From the NCBI GenBank assembly GCA_029204225.1, contig CM055103.1:21270709-21334708 (forward strand): a stretch of DNA of 64,000 nucleotides. The letters are read 5' to 3'. Shown here one piece after another: positions 1 through 11,623 of the stretch (position 1 is the first letter of the stretch; the number at the start of each line of letters is the position of its first letter). The notes under the pieces were generated by a model that searched no databases, was not told the DNA's origin, and was given only the letters and a program-made list of their open reading frames with translations. The position numbers were made by a program, and so were the translations under genes. Source of the stretch: Diphasiastrum complanatum (lineage: Eukaryota > Streptophyta > Lycopodiopsida > Lycopodiales > Lycopodiaceae).

Positions 1-640
1 AAGGTCAAAGGTAAAAGCAGATGGTCTAAAGGGCCAGATCAAGATAAGACTTCTTCTTTTGGCAAAAAGAAAGATAGATCCAAGCTAAAATGCTTTTATT
101 GCCACATCAAAGGGCATTTTGTTAATGAACGTTTGTAGAAACAAACAGACAAAGGTAGCAAGCAAATCAACTTTACTACTAATGATGAGGATCTAGGTGG
201 TTGTGATTCTTTTTTAATGTGTTCTTCAAGTCCAATATCAAGTGAAGGTGACAAAGATTCACAGTGGATTGATAGTGGAGCTAGTTCACACATGACTAGT
301 CGCAAGTAGTTCTTTACTTCCTCGATCACTTATGATGGAGCCAAGAAAGTAATTCACATGGCCAATGGTGGTAAGTGTGTGATTGAAGATATTGGTTCAA
401 TTCATATTTGTCTTTCTACTAATAGGAAAGCAAGACTTGATGGTGTTCTTTACATTCTTTCACTTTCAAAGAGTTTTTTAAGTGTTGGTCAAATGATAGA
501 GAAAGGATACATGGTAAATTTTGGTGGTGATGGTTGTTTCATTACAAAGGAAGAAATCTTGGTTGCTAGGGGCAATAGACAAGGTAGAATTTCAATCTTG
601 ATGCTTTTGTTATGGCTAACAAAAAGGATAGAACGGAAAA
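1..640 (+). pseudogene. Ty1/copia gag-protease fragment
   Basis: Translation from the window edge gives a lysine-rich stretch, then a gag zinc-knuckle-like CFYCHIKGHF whose last cysteine is missing (Cys-X2-Cys-X4-His, then Arg), then an aspartic protease signature WIDSGASSHMT near 265-297, then a copia pre-integrase-like segment (LDGVLYILSLSKSFLSVGQM) near 438-495. Stop codons interrupt the frame near 136 and 307. In copia elements this order (CCHC nucleocapsid, DSGA protease, GAG-pre-integrase) is standard. Reading frame is lost around 600. The 5' part lies outside the window, so neither LTR is seen. It is a decayed relic and not expected to make protein. Confidence 0.8.
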
Positions 641-1319
641 GGAGACTGGTCTCAACTTTCCAAAGTTCTCTTTTAGCATCAATAAGATTGGTGGATCTTA
701 TGCAAAGTCTAACAAGCTTCCTTATGCTAGATCTAGGTCAAGATCTAATATGCTTTTTGGAGGTGTTCATCTTTGTGCTAACTTGGCTAGCTATGAGGAT
801 AATGATGGATCTTCAAAGGTTCTTCATGGAAAGTGCAAGCATGCAAAGGTAAGGAAAGATCTAACTTCATCAATGGAGGTGGTGAAGGTTCTTCCTTGGA
901 AAAGATTGTTGCTAATGATTTCTTTGATCATATGGAAAAAGATTTTGCTAGGTGCATTCATGAAGAAGGTGGTTCTTCTACATTATTTTGTGATGAGTCC
1001 AAGAAAGTTATTTTTGCAGCAAGTGGAGTCACATGTCTTCATAAAGAGAGTAGATAAAATGGTTCTATTATGTGACTTGGTGAGGGAGATAGTCATAAGT
1101 CAAGAAGAAGAAAAGTATGTGAAGAGTTCAAAGTAGGATGTACTTTGAATGACGTCATTGTGAATGATAGTGAGGAAGAATCATTATCATATGAGTCACT
1201 ACCTAAAATATTGAGTAGAAGTTCTTGTTTAAAAAAAGAGAGTATTTCAATCATCCTTATTTGAAGGTACTAATCATTTTTTTCATGGCTTCTAATGTTT
1301 TTTAAGGTTTCTACTTCTT
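641..1319. other. decayed element interior, no gene recognised
   Basis: The stretch holds overlapping open frames (for example 612-1136) but I recognise no domain in either strand. It lies between copia protease-like and RT-like remnants on the same strand, so it is probably eroded interior of the same element. That assignment is inference from position only. Confidence 0.3.
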
Positions 1320-1919
1320 ATGATGCAATCATTGAGAGGGAGTCTTGTGAGGGAAAGAGCAATGAAAGATTGGTTCTTGGGAAGATCCAAGGCATGGATC
1401 TCACATCTCTTCATCAACTCAAATTATGAATTGAGCACTCATGATCGAGATGGCAAAAGGTTGGTTGGAGAAGACTACATGGAGCATATCGAGAGGCAAT
1501 TTCTTCAAGGCAAGGGAGATTTCATTTATGAGCTTATTGAGGTTTGTTATGGAATCAAGAGGGCTGGATTTATTCGGTTTGATACTCATCTTCACCTACT
1601 CTACTTCATGTTGGATAGAAAGTTTGGAATCTATCTTTTGATTTATGATGGTGGCATTGTTTTCACTAATCTTTGTCGAAATTCAAGATCAAGCATTGAT
1701 GAGATATTGTTGGATCTAGACCATATGTTTGAGAGGGAGTATTTCCAGAGGTTAAGGTCTGAAGATATTCATATCTTTGATATATTTGACGATCAAGATA
1801 AAGGTAAGCAAGTGGAAGTGACACACTTTGCTTTATTCACATGTTTTGGAGAATCTTCTTGTGTAGATGATGCTATGCAAGTGGATATTGGTTCTCATGG
1901 TTTTACAACAACAAATTGA
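1320..1919 (+). pseudogene. degenerate copia reverse transcriptase-like ORF
   Basis: A 199-codon open frame whose pattern follows the copia RT core. FLQGKGDFIYELIEVCYGIK resembles the family's 'EGF.. GK...VYKLIKALYGLKQ' block, and it is followed by a HTHL segment. Next comes LLIYDGGIVFTN, where functional copia RTs have a YVDD catalytic box, and then an 'I.E.L..L...FE' stretch as in the palm/thumb region. The YVDD aspartates are replaced by YDGG, so it could not polymerise. The match is by eye and weak in places; it could be coincidental resemblance, but position and strand agree with the flanking copia pieces. I see no evidence of host function. Confidence 0.5.
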
Positions 1920-2690
1920 TCTGGAAAAGAGGTCTTACTCAATGGCTTTGATGGTCAAGTGGAAGATCAAGAGGTTGATCTCAAAGGGCTTCAACAACAC
2001 AAAAGGGAAAGTGGCAATTTGGAGCTCGTCAAGAGCATCAAAAGAGGGTCATTTGGCAAAGATGTTTTCTGATCTGTTGTTGCAGGTATATGAAGACTCA
2101 AGTAAGGTCAAAAGAATAGCAAGGAAGTATTGTTCAAGTTTACTTTACTTCTTCTATCTCATGTTTGAGCTATCTCATGTGGATGTGTGCAAATTGTCAA
2201 GATATGGTAAAACTAGCTACATTGGTTTGCATCATTTTGATGTTGGAGTCGTACTAGCATTCTTGGCTGATTTTACTAATGGAAATGAAGCTAATGGAGG
2301 TTCATTATGTCACTCATTCATGGCCAAGTAATCAAGTGTTGATGATATCTTGTGGCAATATGGCAATGGAGGCTCATTTATGTTATGGTGGAGACATATC
2401 AAGAAAGGACAAAGTTGGAGGAGACAAGCAAGCAAATGGTCATTATCACATTTATTGTTTGGTTGCTGTAATTTTTCAGAGAGTTCAAAGTTTGAAGCAT
2501 GGAAGAATCATTTCATTTACATTCTCTTTGGTTCTTCATGTTCTAGTTACATCTTGATGTGTAAGCAATTCATAGACTCAATTGGATCTCAAGCTTAGTG
2601 CATTGATTCTAATCAATACTATGCCATCCAAGAGAATCTTCCTACAATGGAAAGCTTACAAGGAGTCCTTGTAGTCGAGGAAAGTAGCAA
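1920..2690 (+). other. unresolved repeat-derived sequence
   Basis: Open frames of up to 154 codons occur (1867-2331) but no domain is recognisable. Phrases such as 'aatggaggttcatt' recur at low similarity. It is probably retroelement-derived, since it sits between two copia relics on the same strand, but nothing in it proves this. Confidence 0.3.
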
Positions 2691-3809
2691 GTGTCAAGTC
2701 TAGAATGGGACAATTCTTTCTCAAGGATGGAGGAGAGTGATCAAGAGGAATCAATCATGATGTCCATTTGTTTGTCCTCAAGCTTCAAAGGAGAGAACCC
2801 ATGGTGGATTGATAGTGGGGCTAGCTCCCAGAAGACCAATCAAATGGAAAATTTCTCTCAAATTTCCTCTTATAATGCATTTGAAAAGGACATTTATATA
2901 AAAAGTGATCATGAATGCAAAATAGAAGGGGTAAAGTGTGTTCCTATGGTGCTTGGATCTCCCAAGATCTTGAAACTTGATGATGTATTGTATGTGCCTA
3001 ACATTTGTAAAAGGTTGTTAAGTGTTGGGAAAATGTTGGATAGTGGATTTCAAGTTGTGTTTGATGTGAATGCTTGCTTTATTAAGAGGGATGGAGAGAT
3101 GATTGCAAGAGGAACAAGATTTGGGAGGTTGTTCAAGTTGGATGCTTAATCTTTTTTTGATGGCCGAGGAGGAGCTTTCTCAAATCAAGCTTTGGCACAA
3201 AAGGTTGGGCCATCCCAACTTCAAAGCTATGGACACAATGTGTAAAGAATCAAAAGTCCTTGGTTATCCCAAGATCTTGATGAAAAGTGGTAAGACATGT
3301 GAAGCTTGTGCTTTGGCAAAAGCACACAAGATGTCTTTTCCTAGATCTCTTAATAGATAATCTCAAAGCTTCTAATCCACTCGGATGTGCACTTTTCAAG
3401 TAGTAAAAGAAATGGAGAAGCAACTATGTTTGTCACATTTATTGATGATCATAGTAGATACACTTGGATATATCTCTTATCTTCTGAATCTATGGTGTTT
3501 GAGACTTTCTTGAAGTTCAAGATTCTTGTGGAAAACCAATTTAATACCAAGACCAAGGTGATGTGTGACAAAAAATCAACTCTAGGCCTTGCAACAAATC
3601 CAATCTCCCATGCTAGGAGCATGCACATCGAAGTTGCTCACCATTTTGTCAGAGAAAAGGTGCAAGCAAAGGAGATCAAGTTGGAATATGTGGATACTTT
3701 GGATTGTGTGGTTGACATTCTTACCAAACCTTTATTTAAAGCTTCATTTGTTAAGTTTAGATCAACCCTTGGAGCTATTAGTATAGCCATAATAGATTCT
3801 AGTGACTAG
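2691..3809 (+). pseudogene. Ty1/copia pol relic with large internal deletion
   Basis: Three successive frames give protease (WWIDSGASS, near 2802), a pre-integrase strand (LDDVLYVPNICKRLLSVGKM), the integrase zinc region (LWHKRLGHPNF near 3190 and CEACALAKAHKMSF near 3300) and the start of the catalytic core (TFIDDHSRYTWIYLL near 3435). Near 3555 the frame passes straight from integrase core (NQFNTKTKV) into a segment resembling the RNase H C-terminus (HARSMHIEVAHHFVREK ... VVDILTKPL), with no RT between. The ORF 3387-3809 stays open across the join, so the deletion was in frame or later became open. Stops at 3147-3149 and 3358-3360 separate the other parts. No LTR pair was found. Confidence 0.8.
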
Positions 3810-6800
3810 TTTTTAAGGAGTGTAAAAATGTTAAAAATCTAGCACATAGATCTATGCCACATGGCATCATGATGGACAGCCAAGTGTTCCCACCTCATGT
3901 ACACAGTTAGGAGTAGATTATGTGAAATCAAATCACCATTCATGGCTGAAAATTATGATCATGTCAAGGCCAAGATTTTTGCTCCTAATTTATACGGAAT
4001 TTGATGAGGTCAGCCACCTCCAATGTAAGTCACCTTGACTTAAGGCATCATGGGGATAATTTGCTTGATCTAAGACATTGAATGCTAGGGTTAGGGTCTA
4101 CCGTAAGGGCACTTAGACCTGAACTAATATCTGAGCTCATTAGATATGGATTTGGAGTTCTTTTGTATATAAACTTTTGAGATGATTTGATGATGATGAT
4201 TTTTGGCAATTTTGCTCTTTCAAGTGGCATACGTGCTTGATTAATGTGATGTTTTTTGTGTCTATTGAATAGATCTAAACTTGATAATAGTCGTACTTTC
4301 CACACATGTGACAGGCCGTGAGGATCAGTAGATACTAATTTGCTTGTGGTGTTCAAAGGCAATTGCCAAATTAGATGCAAAAAAGGTAGAATTGAAGTCT
4401 AGATCTCTATCCATTCAATCTGTATGCAATTCTTGATGCTTGATCATTGAATAAATATCTAAATGAGCTTCATAACCTCTGATTTTAACACATTTGAGCT
4501 ATTCCTACTTCATAAACTTTGAAAATGACATTTTGGGCCAAAGAATGCATGTCAAACAATGTAAAGCTTTCAAATAAAAGCTAAAACTTCACTTTTTCCA
4601 CCAAGAAAACCTCATACCATTAGAATACAAACAAGTGTACATATGTACAAAACAAAAGGAAACACCCAATATGTAAGGGCAAGTATAAAACTACTAAGAT
4701 GATAAAGCAATTCTTGAAAATCTTGATTACTAAAAAATCAAACATGGGGTAGGGATGCCATTAGAAATCAAAACCTTAATCACCAAAATTTTGATTACAT
4801 ATCTACTACAACTAAGAATAGATATCATCATCATTTTATGAGAAAAGATAATCAAGCCACCCAATACATCCATAACATATTCATCTTGCAAAAATGCCAA
4901 TAAGTGTATGTGTTAATTCCCCTTGGTTTAGTATCCCCTAAAACTGCAATGTCTATATCAACAAGAAGAGTTTGATCTTAGTACTTCTCCAAACTAGTAA
5001 CAAGGAGAGTTTTGTAGTGGAAGAAAGAGTATGGAACAACAAAATGAGTTGTAAAAGATTAAAAGAAAACATCATATAATACCTTATCAACTTCATATTT
5101 GAAAACTTATTGCAATGTCAAATAGTGGGGGAGATGTATCGTATAAGTTTATGATATAAGCTTTTCAGCACCAATTCAAAATAAAAAATGATGAGGTAGA
5201 TGAAACATTTCTTTAGACAAGCATCATTCGGATTCTATGAAATGGTAGCCTACTAAAGAATCAGGTGTTGAAAAGATCTTCCATAAATATGAGTCTTTTT
5301 TTATTAATTCCAGTGACTTCATTAGTAGAAAAGTAGAAGACTAAACAAGAAAATTGACCCTTTGATTTATTTGCCTCTTTGAGTCATATTAAGACATCTA
5401 TACAATCAACCTTGCTCTACATTGATGAGTTCGATAAACATTGGTGGAGTGAGCTTTTAATGAACAAAAGTACCAACTATATTTTGTAAAATAATCAATT
5501 GTTAGATGAATTTTATTGGCCAACAAAATGAAAATCTGAAATAGAACAAATGTTTCAAACATCAAACTCATGTGAGTGTGGAGATAATTGTTGGTAGTTT
5601 GATTGCTCTCTAGGTAGCCAAAAATTTGCCAAAGTGCTTCAATTCACTTACATGATTTCAAAGCAATTAATGTTCATGGAATGTGCCATCAATTTTGCTT
5701 ATGCATTCTAGGAACAATACAAGTTCGAAATGTTATCAATGAATGTGAAGAGTAAATGAAATTGAAAGAAAAAAAGAACAAAGCATGACCAAATGACTGA
5801 CATCTTCATGTTGTTGATATGTTGCCTTTAATTTTGGTCCTCAAATAATTTGGAAGTCAAGAATTATGATTTTCTATGAATATCTTGGATTAACCAATTG
5901 TTTGATGTCCTACATGCCTACAAAGTAAAAAGGAAGTTTAGGGTTCTTAAGCAACTTTGGATGATACTTTAGAGTCTAGATGAGAATATGCCAATTGACT
6001 TCAATGGAGAAAATCGATGAAAATTATAGTGTCCAAATGCATTACTTGCGAAGTTACAAGGTCTCCTTGAACATGACGTGGAGTTTGCTCGAATCATCAC
6101 AAACTTGAAATAAGTGTTTCATTGTTTTTTGAAACACGTAATTTTTTGAAAAAAAAATGAAAATGAGATTGTATTCATCATGTTTATAAATTTCTCTAAA
6201 TATGCTACCTTTCACAAAATTACAACACCTTACTTTTGGCAAGGTCTTGAAGATCTTCATCGTTCAATTACTAGATATTTTATTTTTGAATATTGTGGCT
6301 TTTATGAAAGCTTATATGTGAAAAAGATAAGTTAGAGCTTGCCCATCCATGTATTCATGGGCTTTTTTTTTATAGTAATTAATGAGTAGCTTACAATAAA
6401 TGATTATACAAAGCTTTGTGTCAAGCCTCCAAGACATGTCTATTCTTTTAGAATTGGCATTATGATGTAAAAATAAAAGAAAATTTGACAGTGGGAGGTA
6501 GTTTCTACTTCTTCCATAAATACTTCATGCCTCTATTGTCCACGAGGTTTGTGTTGTAAGCATCACTATGAGCCCATGCAATTTTTGGAGGAATAGACTA
6601 CAATCGCCTTCAGTCAATATGTGAATATTTCGGGAGTTCTACTTATGTTATGGTGTTGTATGAGTTGTGGATTATAAACAGCTCTCTTGAAGCATTGACA
6701 GAATCGATCAAGTATGGAGGTCTTTATAAATTGCGCATTCGCATGTTTGTAGGATGACTATTTGTTGCTCCAAACTTGGAGAAGTTAACATCAATAGTCT

Positions 6801-7194
6801 ATTTTAATTCTCTTTTCATTCTTTGTTTGGCTTAGTTGAATCTTGCTCTTGGACCTTGAGGATGGGAAAGGTCTATACCACATGCTTATCATATAGAACA
6901 ATGTTAGCAATGTCTAGGGTTTTATATCAGAATATTCCACATCTTGATTTAAAAGGAAAAGAGACCAAGAAAGCTAAGTCCCATAATCATACAACTTGGC
7001 AAAACTAGATTCGCACGTTGCCACTATAGCCAATATTTTGTGCTCAAAATAAATAAAATTTATAGCTTGTTTTATTCAATATCTCATCTATGCACATGAC
7101 AAAAAGACATTGATTGAAAGAAGAAAAAAGTTTGTCCCTTTTTTCTTTTGGCTATTTATAATAACTCATATTTAGTATTTAGTACTTTGAAGCC
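3810..7194. other. AT-rich intergenic sequence, no gene recognised
   Basis: More than 3 kb of A/T-rich sequence with stops in all frames. Short open frames (for example 4048-4380 and 6054-6260 on the - strand, 6823-7008 on the + strand) show no domain, splice pattern or conserved motif that I can identify. It is probably old, eroded transposon and intergenic DNA. Confidence 0.5.
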
Positions 7195-7395
7195 TTGTCA
7201 TTGGATTTGATTTCTTGTTTCCCTTTGTCCTTTCTCCTTAGACCCAATCTTATGGGGCTCTATTGGGTAAGAAGCCAAATCTCAAAGATCTTATCATTAG
7301 ATACAAGAAAGAAGGATGATCCTACATCCATAAAAGGAATCTTTGTTGGTTATGGTAAAAATAGCAAGGGATATAGAGTCTATAATCCACGCCCG
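7195..7395 (+). pseudogene. copia post-integrase fragment
   Basis: The frame ends in KGIFVGYGKNSKGYRVYNP, the very typical copia segment just after the integrase core ('..KG.F.GY....KGYRVY.P'). About 90 bases upstream, another frame reads GKKPNL, the family's usual 'GKKPNL.HLRVFG' region, so a frameshift lies between. The similarity stops abruptly at about 7395. There a different RT-like element begins, which suggests a breakpoint or an insertion site. The fragment cannot be functional. Confidence 0.7.
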
Positions 7396-7440
7396 TATAT
7401 TCAAGAGTGCTATAAGACCAGATGGCTGCAGCGGTTAAAA

Positions 7441-8440
7441 TATAACAAATAACAAATTAAAAAGTGCCCTTGATGAGCGTAACTGGATTACTACCAACCT
7501 TTATGTTAGTGGTGTGGATAAGGCACAACATAATCCCTATTTCATGTGCATCTACTTTGTTAGAAACCTGGCCTTACAGAGATTGTCTAGTCCAGACTTT
7601 GTCCCTTTTCCAGATGAAGGAAACAATACTATAGATATTGCTATGATAATGATTTAACATACCTTTGCTAATAAGATACCCGATTATTTTATAGGGAAAG
7701 AGCCTAAACCGTTTTTACTTTGCTCCTTTAAAGCACATAAAAATGCTTTCAGATGGATTAGAAGTGCACATGACTGCTACTTTTCAAAGGGGTCCACATT
7801 TCTTTCTGGTGCTCTTGGTATTTTGACTCCGCTCCTCATGGAGGGAGCATGCCTTAAGGCACATTCATACCAGAGTTTCCTAAATGTGGATACTAACCCA
7901 TTATGCCAATGCAACTCATCCACTGAACTCTACCTTAATGTGCCAAATAAAATCACTTCTATGTGGTCTGTTGATATCTCTAAATGCTATGAAAACATCC
8001 CTTTTCACAGCCCTGATGGACTAAAAGCGATCATACGTAAAATGATTTGGTATGCATTCAAATATTGTAAAAGCAAAAGTCTTGCCTATATATGAAAACC
8101 TATCTATGGAAATTTAAATGGAAATGGTTAAGTAAACTAGCTGATGAATGGACTCATATTGACAAAGAAGTACTATGCCAGTGGAATGACTTATTGATTG
8201 ATAGTTGCATAGTGAGATTAGGAAACAAGACATGGAGATAGGTTTGTGGTATCCCCATGGGCTTTGCCTGTTCCCTTACTTGGTGTAATTGGTATCTGTC
8301 ATTTTATGAATTACATTTCATGAAGAGACATGCCAGACTTCGTAAAATAGAATACCTTCATGCTTTTAAGCATACTTTTCGTTATGTGGATGATATCTGC
8401 TTTATTAACAAGGTAGAAGCACACCTAATGATTGTATGAA
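7441..8440 (+). pseudogene. non-LTR-type YVDD reverse transcriptase relic (Penelope-like candidate)
   Basis: Pieced together over several frames, this region shows ordered RT motifs. KPFLLCSFKAHKNAFRWI is near 7708, a palm strand VDISKCYENIPF near 7970, a fingers/palm turn VCGIPMGFACSLTWCNWYLS near 8240, and the catalytic box FRYVDDICFIN near 8380. The combination 'D.S..Y.NIP', 'GIPMG..CS' and 'RYVDD' differs from the copia, gypsy and LINE RTs in this window. It resembles Penelope-like and related orphan eukaryotic RTs. There is a stop near 7656, a frameshift near 8090 and a TAG before the GIPMG motif. I see no GIY-YIG endonuclease downstream. The family assignment is tentative; RT identity itself is well supported. 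Confidence 0.6.
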
Positions 8441-10279
8441 TCATATGGCAAGGGTGATCAGAATGGGAATCCATCCAATGACATCACACCTCTACGCAAT
8501 AGGCTACACAAGATTTTTTTTTTAGCGCTTCTCTATCTTATTGAAAAACTCTATATGCGGCTTTTTATCAAGCTTGGCAAGGTATCCTTTCTTCCTGCTA
8601 ATAGCTAGGAATATGCACATGCAAAGTTCTATTTGAGCTTGGTGAGGCACTAGTGAAACTTTAAGTTGGTTTGTTTCCCATCAATAGCTAGGACAATAAT
8701 TGAATAAGCAAATCAATTTGTTTCTTCGTTTGAAAGTGCAAAAGGCATAATAATTCCAAGCCAAAGCTCCAGCTAATGACAAAAACCACGTCACGGGCAA
8801 AGCCCACAATCTCATACGAAGGCATTCTAGATGTCCATATGTGGAGTAAAACCTCTGAGAGAGGAAAGAGGGTGTTGAGGAAGAAACGTTTCAGCCGTTT
8901 TGGTGGGGATCCTTAGACCGATCAATCAATCAAGTCCCTATTGGCTTTGGCTTTCTTACTCCTAAAATGACTTCCACATAGGATGCATCATCTCATTATC
9001 TCAATGGCAAAATCAAGCCCTTTTTCCTCTTAAAAATACTATATAGATGGCATGCAATGGAGAATCTACACGGCATTCATGGCATGCTCTCCACCCTTTT
9101 TTTCCCTGTTAGTCCAATTGCTCCAACAAAAGGAGTTCACAAATTGGAGTGAAATTCAATTTTGCCATACATTATGTATAGGCTACTAAAAATGCTGGTT
9201 TGCAATGCTAGCATACTGATGAATTTGCTGTTTAGTGATGTTGCAACATTGTTACATAAGCTTGGAGCTCATAAACATAGGCTGTATCAAATTGGACATT
9301 GAATGGTGACGCGTAGGATTATCTGGAAGTTCACACAAATCCATTACTGAAGGTAAAGAGCGAGTCTAAACATCCTGCTTTTGGAGTACTGGTAAATCCA
9401 AAAAATTTGGAGAACATGGATAGCAATGCAAGATGGACTGATATTCAAGTCAAGAACAAAATTTTATTAACACACGAGAAAATCTAACTAAAGTTTTTGC
9501 AATTAATATTGGCCTTACTGCAAGATGAAAACAGTCATAATAATATACGGGGTTGGCGCAGCGAAGCTTAGAAGGAGCCATTGAAGGTTTTGCTGCTGTT
9601 AGCGTATTTCATTTAATGATACATAATAATCCCGGAAGTCTACACTTTGAATATGTATCCAAGTTTCCATTTCAATGATATCGTACTCATTTTAAATAGA
9701 ATTGCAGCTTTTGAGTGGAGTTTAGCTCATACACTAGTTTCTTCATATCATAAGATCTTTTCGCTTCCCAAACGCCCAATTATAATTTGATTTCAGTCAC
9801 CATATCAAACTTAACAGATTGAAGTCATGAAAAGGACAAACTCCTCAACCACTGGTGCATACCCTTCACATATTTGTATCTTTAACATGGACTGCTGGAT
9901 CCAAACGATGGAGAATTTTAGAATGGACAGGATTGTGAAATGGACCAATGCTGCACATCGCACATGGACGCCCAATACCTGAATGGTATTTATCATGTAA
10001 TCATGCCCCAATATTTTATAGATGAGATGCCATAGCTACACAAAATCTAGCTAGCAAGTTCACGATGAGATGCTTTGGGAGCTAGCATGGTCACGATACT
10101 TTTCAGGCATCTTTTCATAATCCTTGTGATTCAAATTAGCTAAAAAGACTGCTGGGACAAAATTAAAATCACAACATTCCGCTTACAATTCTACATGTTG
10201 ACTACATGAGTCCACTGCATAGCGACAAAGATAAAGATCTTGACATATGGGAGAGCAGGAGACATAACTTATAGTTGCC

Positions 10280-10350
10280 CGTTCTGGAATGGAATGTATT
10301 TCAGAACGTCAGCCCGGAACACGTTCCGGAAATGAGCCTTGAAAAAAAAA
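10280..10350. repeat. GGAACG-rich dispersed repeat, copy 1 (partial)
   Basis: Contains CGTTCTGGAATGGAATG, then CCCGGAACACGTTCCGGAA followed by a poly-A run. It resembles the stretch at 10715-10755 (GTTCCGGAACGATGCCCTC then poly-A). The core CGTTCC/GGAACG is palindromic. It may be part of a small non-autonomous transposon; its limits are not defined. Confidence 0.45.
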
Positions 10351-10714
10351 CTATTATGTTTATTTTATTTTTTATAAATTAAGGTTTTTTTAATCAGATT
10401 TTGAGGCCCAGAGTACAGCCATACAAATGTGCTGTTGGACACATATATGCTTTGCTCTATGTATTAAAGAGAAACAGCAATGGCATTTGTGGCACTGAGC
10501 TGGGAGATCCAAGTAAACTGCACTCAGCATCTATGAATCCCCTGAAAATTGGCTTACACAACAAACGAGTTTTTTTTAACATGGATAAAACTATAAAAGA
10601 GTGTTCACTGTTTGAATGTGTATAAATTGCATATGCGTGGACTCTGGAGTGTAAAGTCAACACCAATCGAACAGTTGCATTGAAGACTGGTGCAAACATA
10701 TGCTTCCAACCTTA

Positions 10715-10893
10715 GTTGTTCCGGAACGATGCCCTCAAAAAAAAGATAAAAAAATACATTTTTTTAACTAAGGATTTAATTCATATAAATAATTAAAATA
10801 ATTAAATTTATATGAATATCGTTCCGACCAGGAACCTTCCGGAACGTACGGAACGTTCGGACCCATTTTGGTCGGAACGGGCTTCTAAGCTTC
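10715..10893. repeat. GGAACG-rich dispersed repeat, copy 2
   Basis: Begins with GTTCCGGAACGATGCCCTC plus a poly-A run. From 10819 it has CGTTCCGACCAGGAACCTTC, then a further block ending GACCCATTTTGGTCGGAACG. The second half is clearly homologous to the copy at 11106-11180. An AT-rich spacer of about 60 bases separates the halves. No ORF is credible here. Confidence 0.5.
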
Positions 10894-11099
10894 CAACAAC
10901 CAGGATAAGGGCTGATCAACATAGTGCTCATTGTTTCAGATTTCAGATCAGTGCTGTTGGATCCATGAGGTCAAAAGTTCATCCTCCATTGATACAAACA
11001 GTGCTCATAGAAGTTGGCTCATTCTTTTTGTTTAGTATGTACTAGTTTGCAGGTATTCTTTAGGGCAATTTTTTAGTTATCTTTTTGAAAAAAAAAAAT

Positions 11100-11180
11100 T
11101 ACATGTTCTGGACCAGTATGTTCCAGAATGTACGATACAATCCGACCCATTTTCATCGGAACAGGTTTCTGAGATTTGAA
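11100..11180. repeat. GGAACG-rich dispersed repeat, copy 3
   Basis: GTTCTGGACCAGTATGTTCC and then GACCCATTTTCATCGGAACA align with the second half of copy 2 with scattered substitutions. An A run precedes it and a T/A run follows. Its presence three times within 1 kb suggests local duplication or repeated insertion of one small element family. Confidence 0.5.
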
Positions 11181-11623
11181 GGACAGCTTTTTTTTTAAAA
11201 AAATCCCCACTTGCAAGTAACATATATTGACCCGTGCCTGAAGAAACTACTAGAAGACACCTTACCTTTTCACAGCTACCTCTTCTTTCAATGTGGGGGG
11301 ATGTAGAGCGACTAGGAACAGGTAAATTAGAGTTCTGCTGAAAAAGTAGATTCAGAAAGCAAACAAGGGGTACCAACTTAAATGTGGTTGTCTCAACTTT
11401 TCACAAAGCACATTGATTGTCCGGAGATACTGCCAACCATGCTTTCTGGTTCAACAAAAGACAGATGATTCAAATATGATGTCCAGAACCAAAAACAATT
11501 ATAATAAGAACAGCAATAAGTAGCTGAGACAAGAGCCATGCAGTTAAATAAAAAAGGCTCTCCTAAACATGTCTATAGAAATATCCTGGTTGAACCAAAG
11601 AGACATCAGTATCACAAGAATCG

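Larger units (their letters stand above)
8441..11620. other. intergenic sequence downstream of LIP5
   Basis: No coding region recognised. It contains the dispersed GGAACG-rich repeat copies listed separately, and the LIP5 3' flank near 11.5-11.6 kb. Short ORFs here overlap the repeats and poly-A/T tracts. Confidence 0.5.

Noticed and set aside
9541-9600. GGTTGGCGCAGCG stretch that looked like the start of a tRNA gene
   Set aside because: No T-arm or acceptor-stem complement at the right distance.
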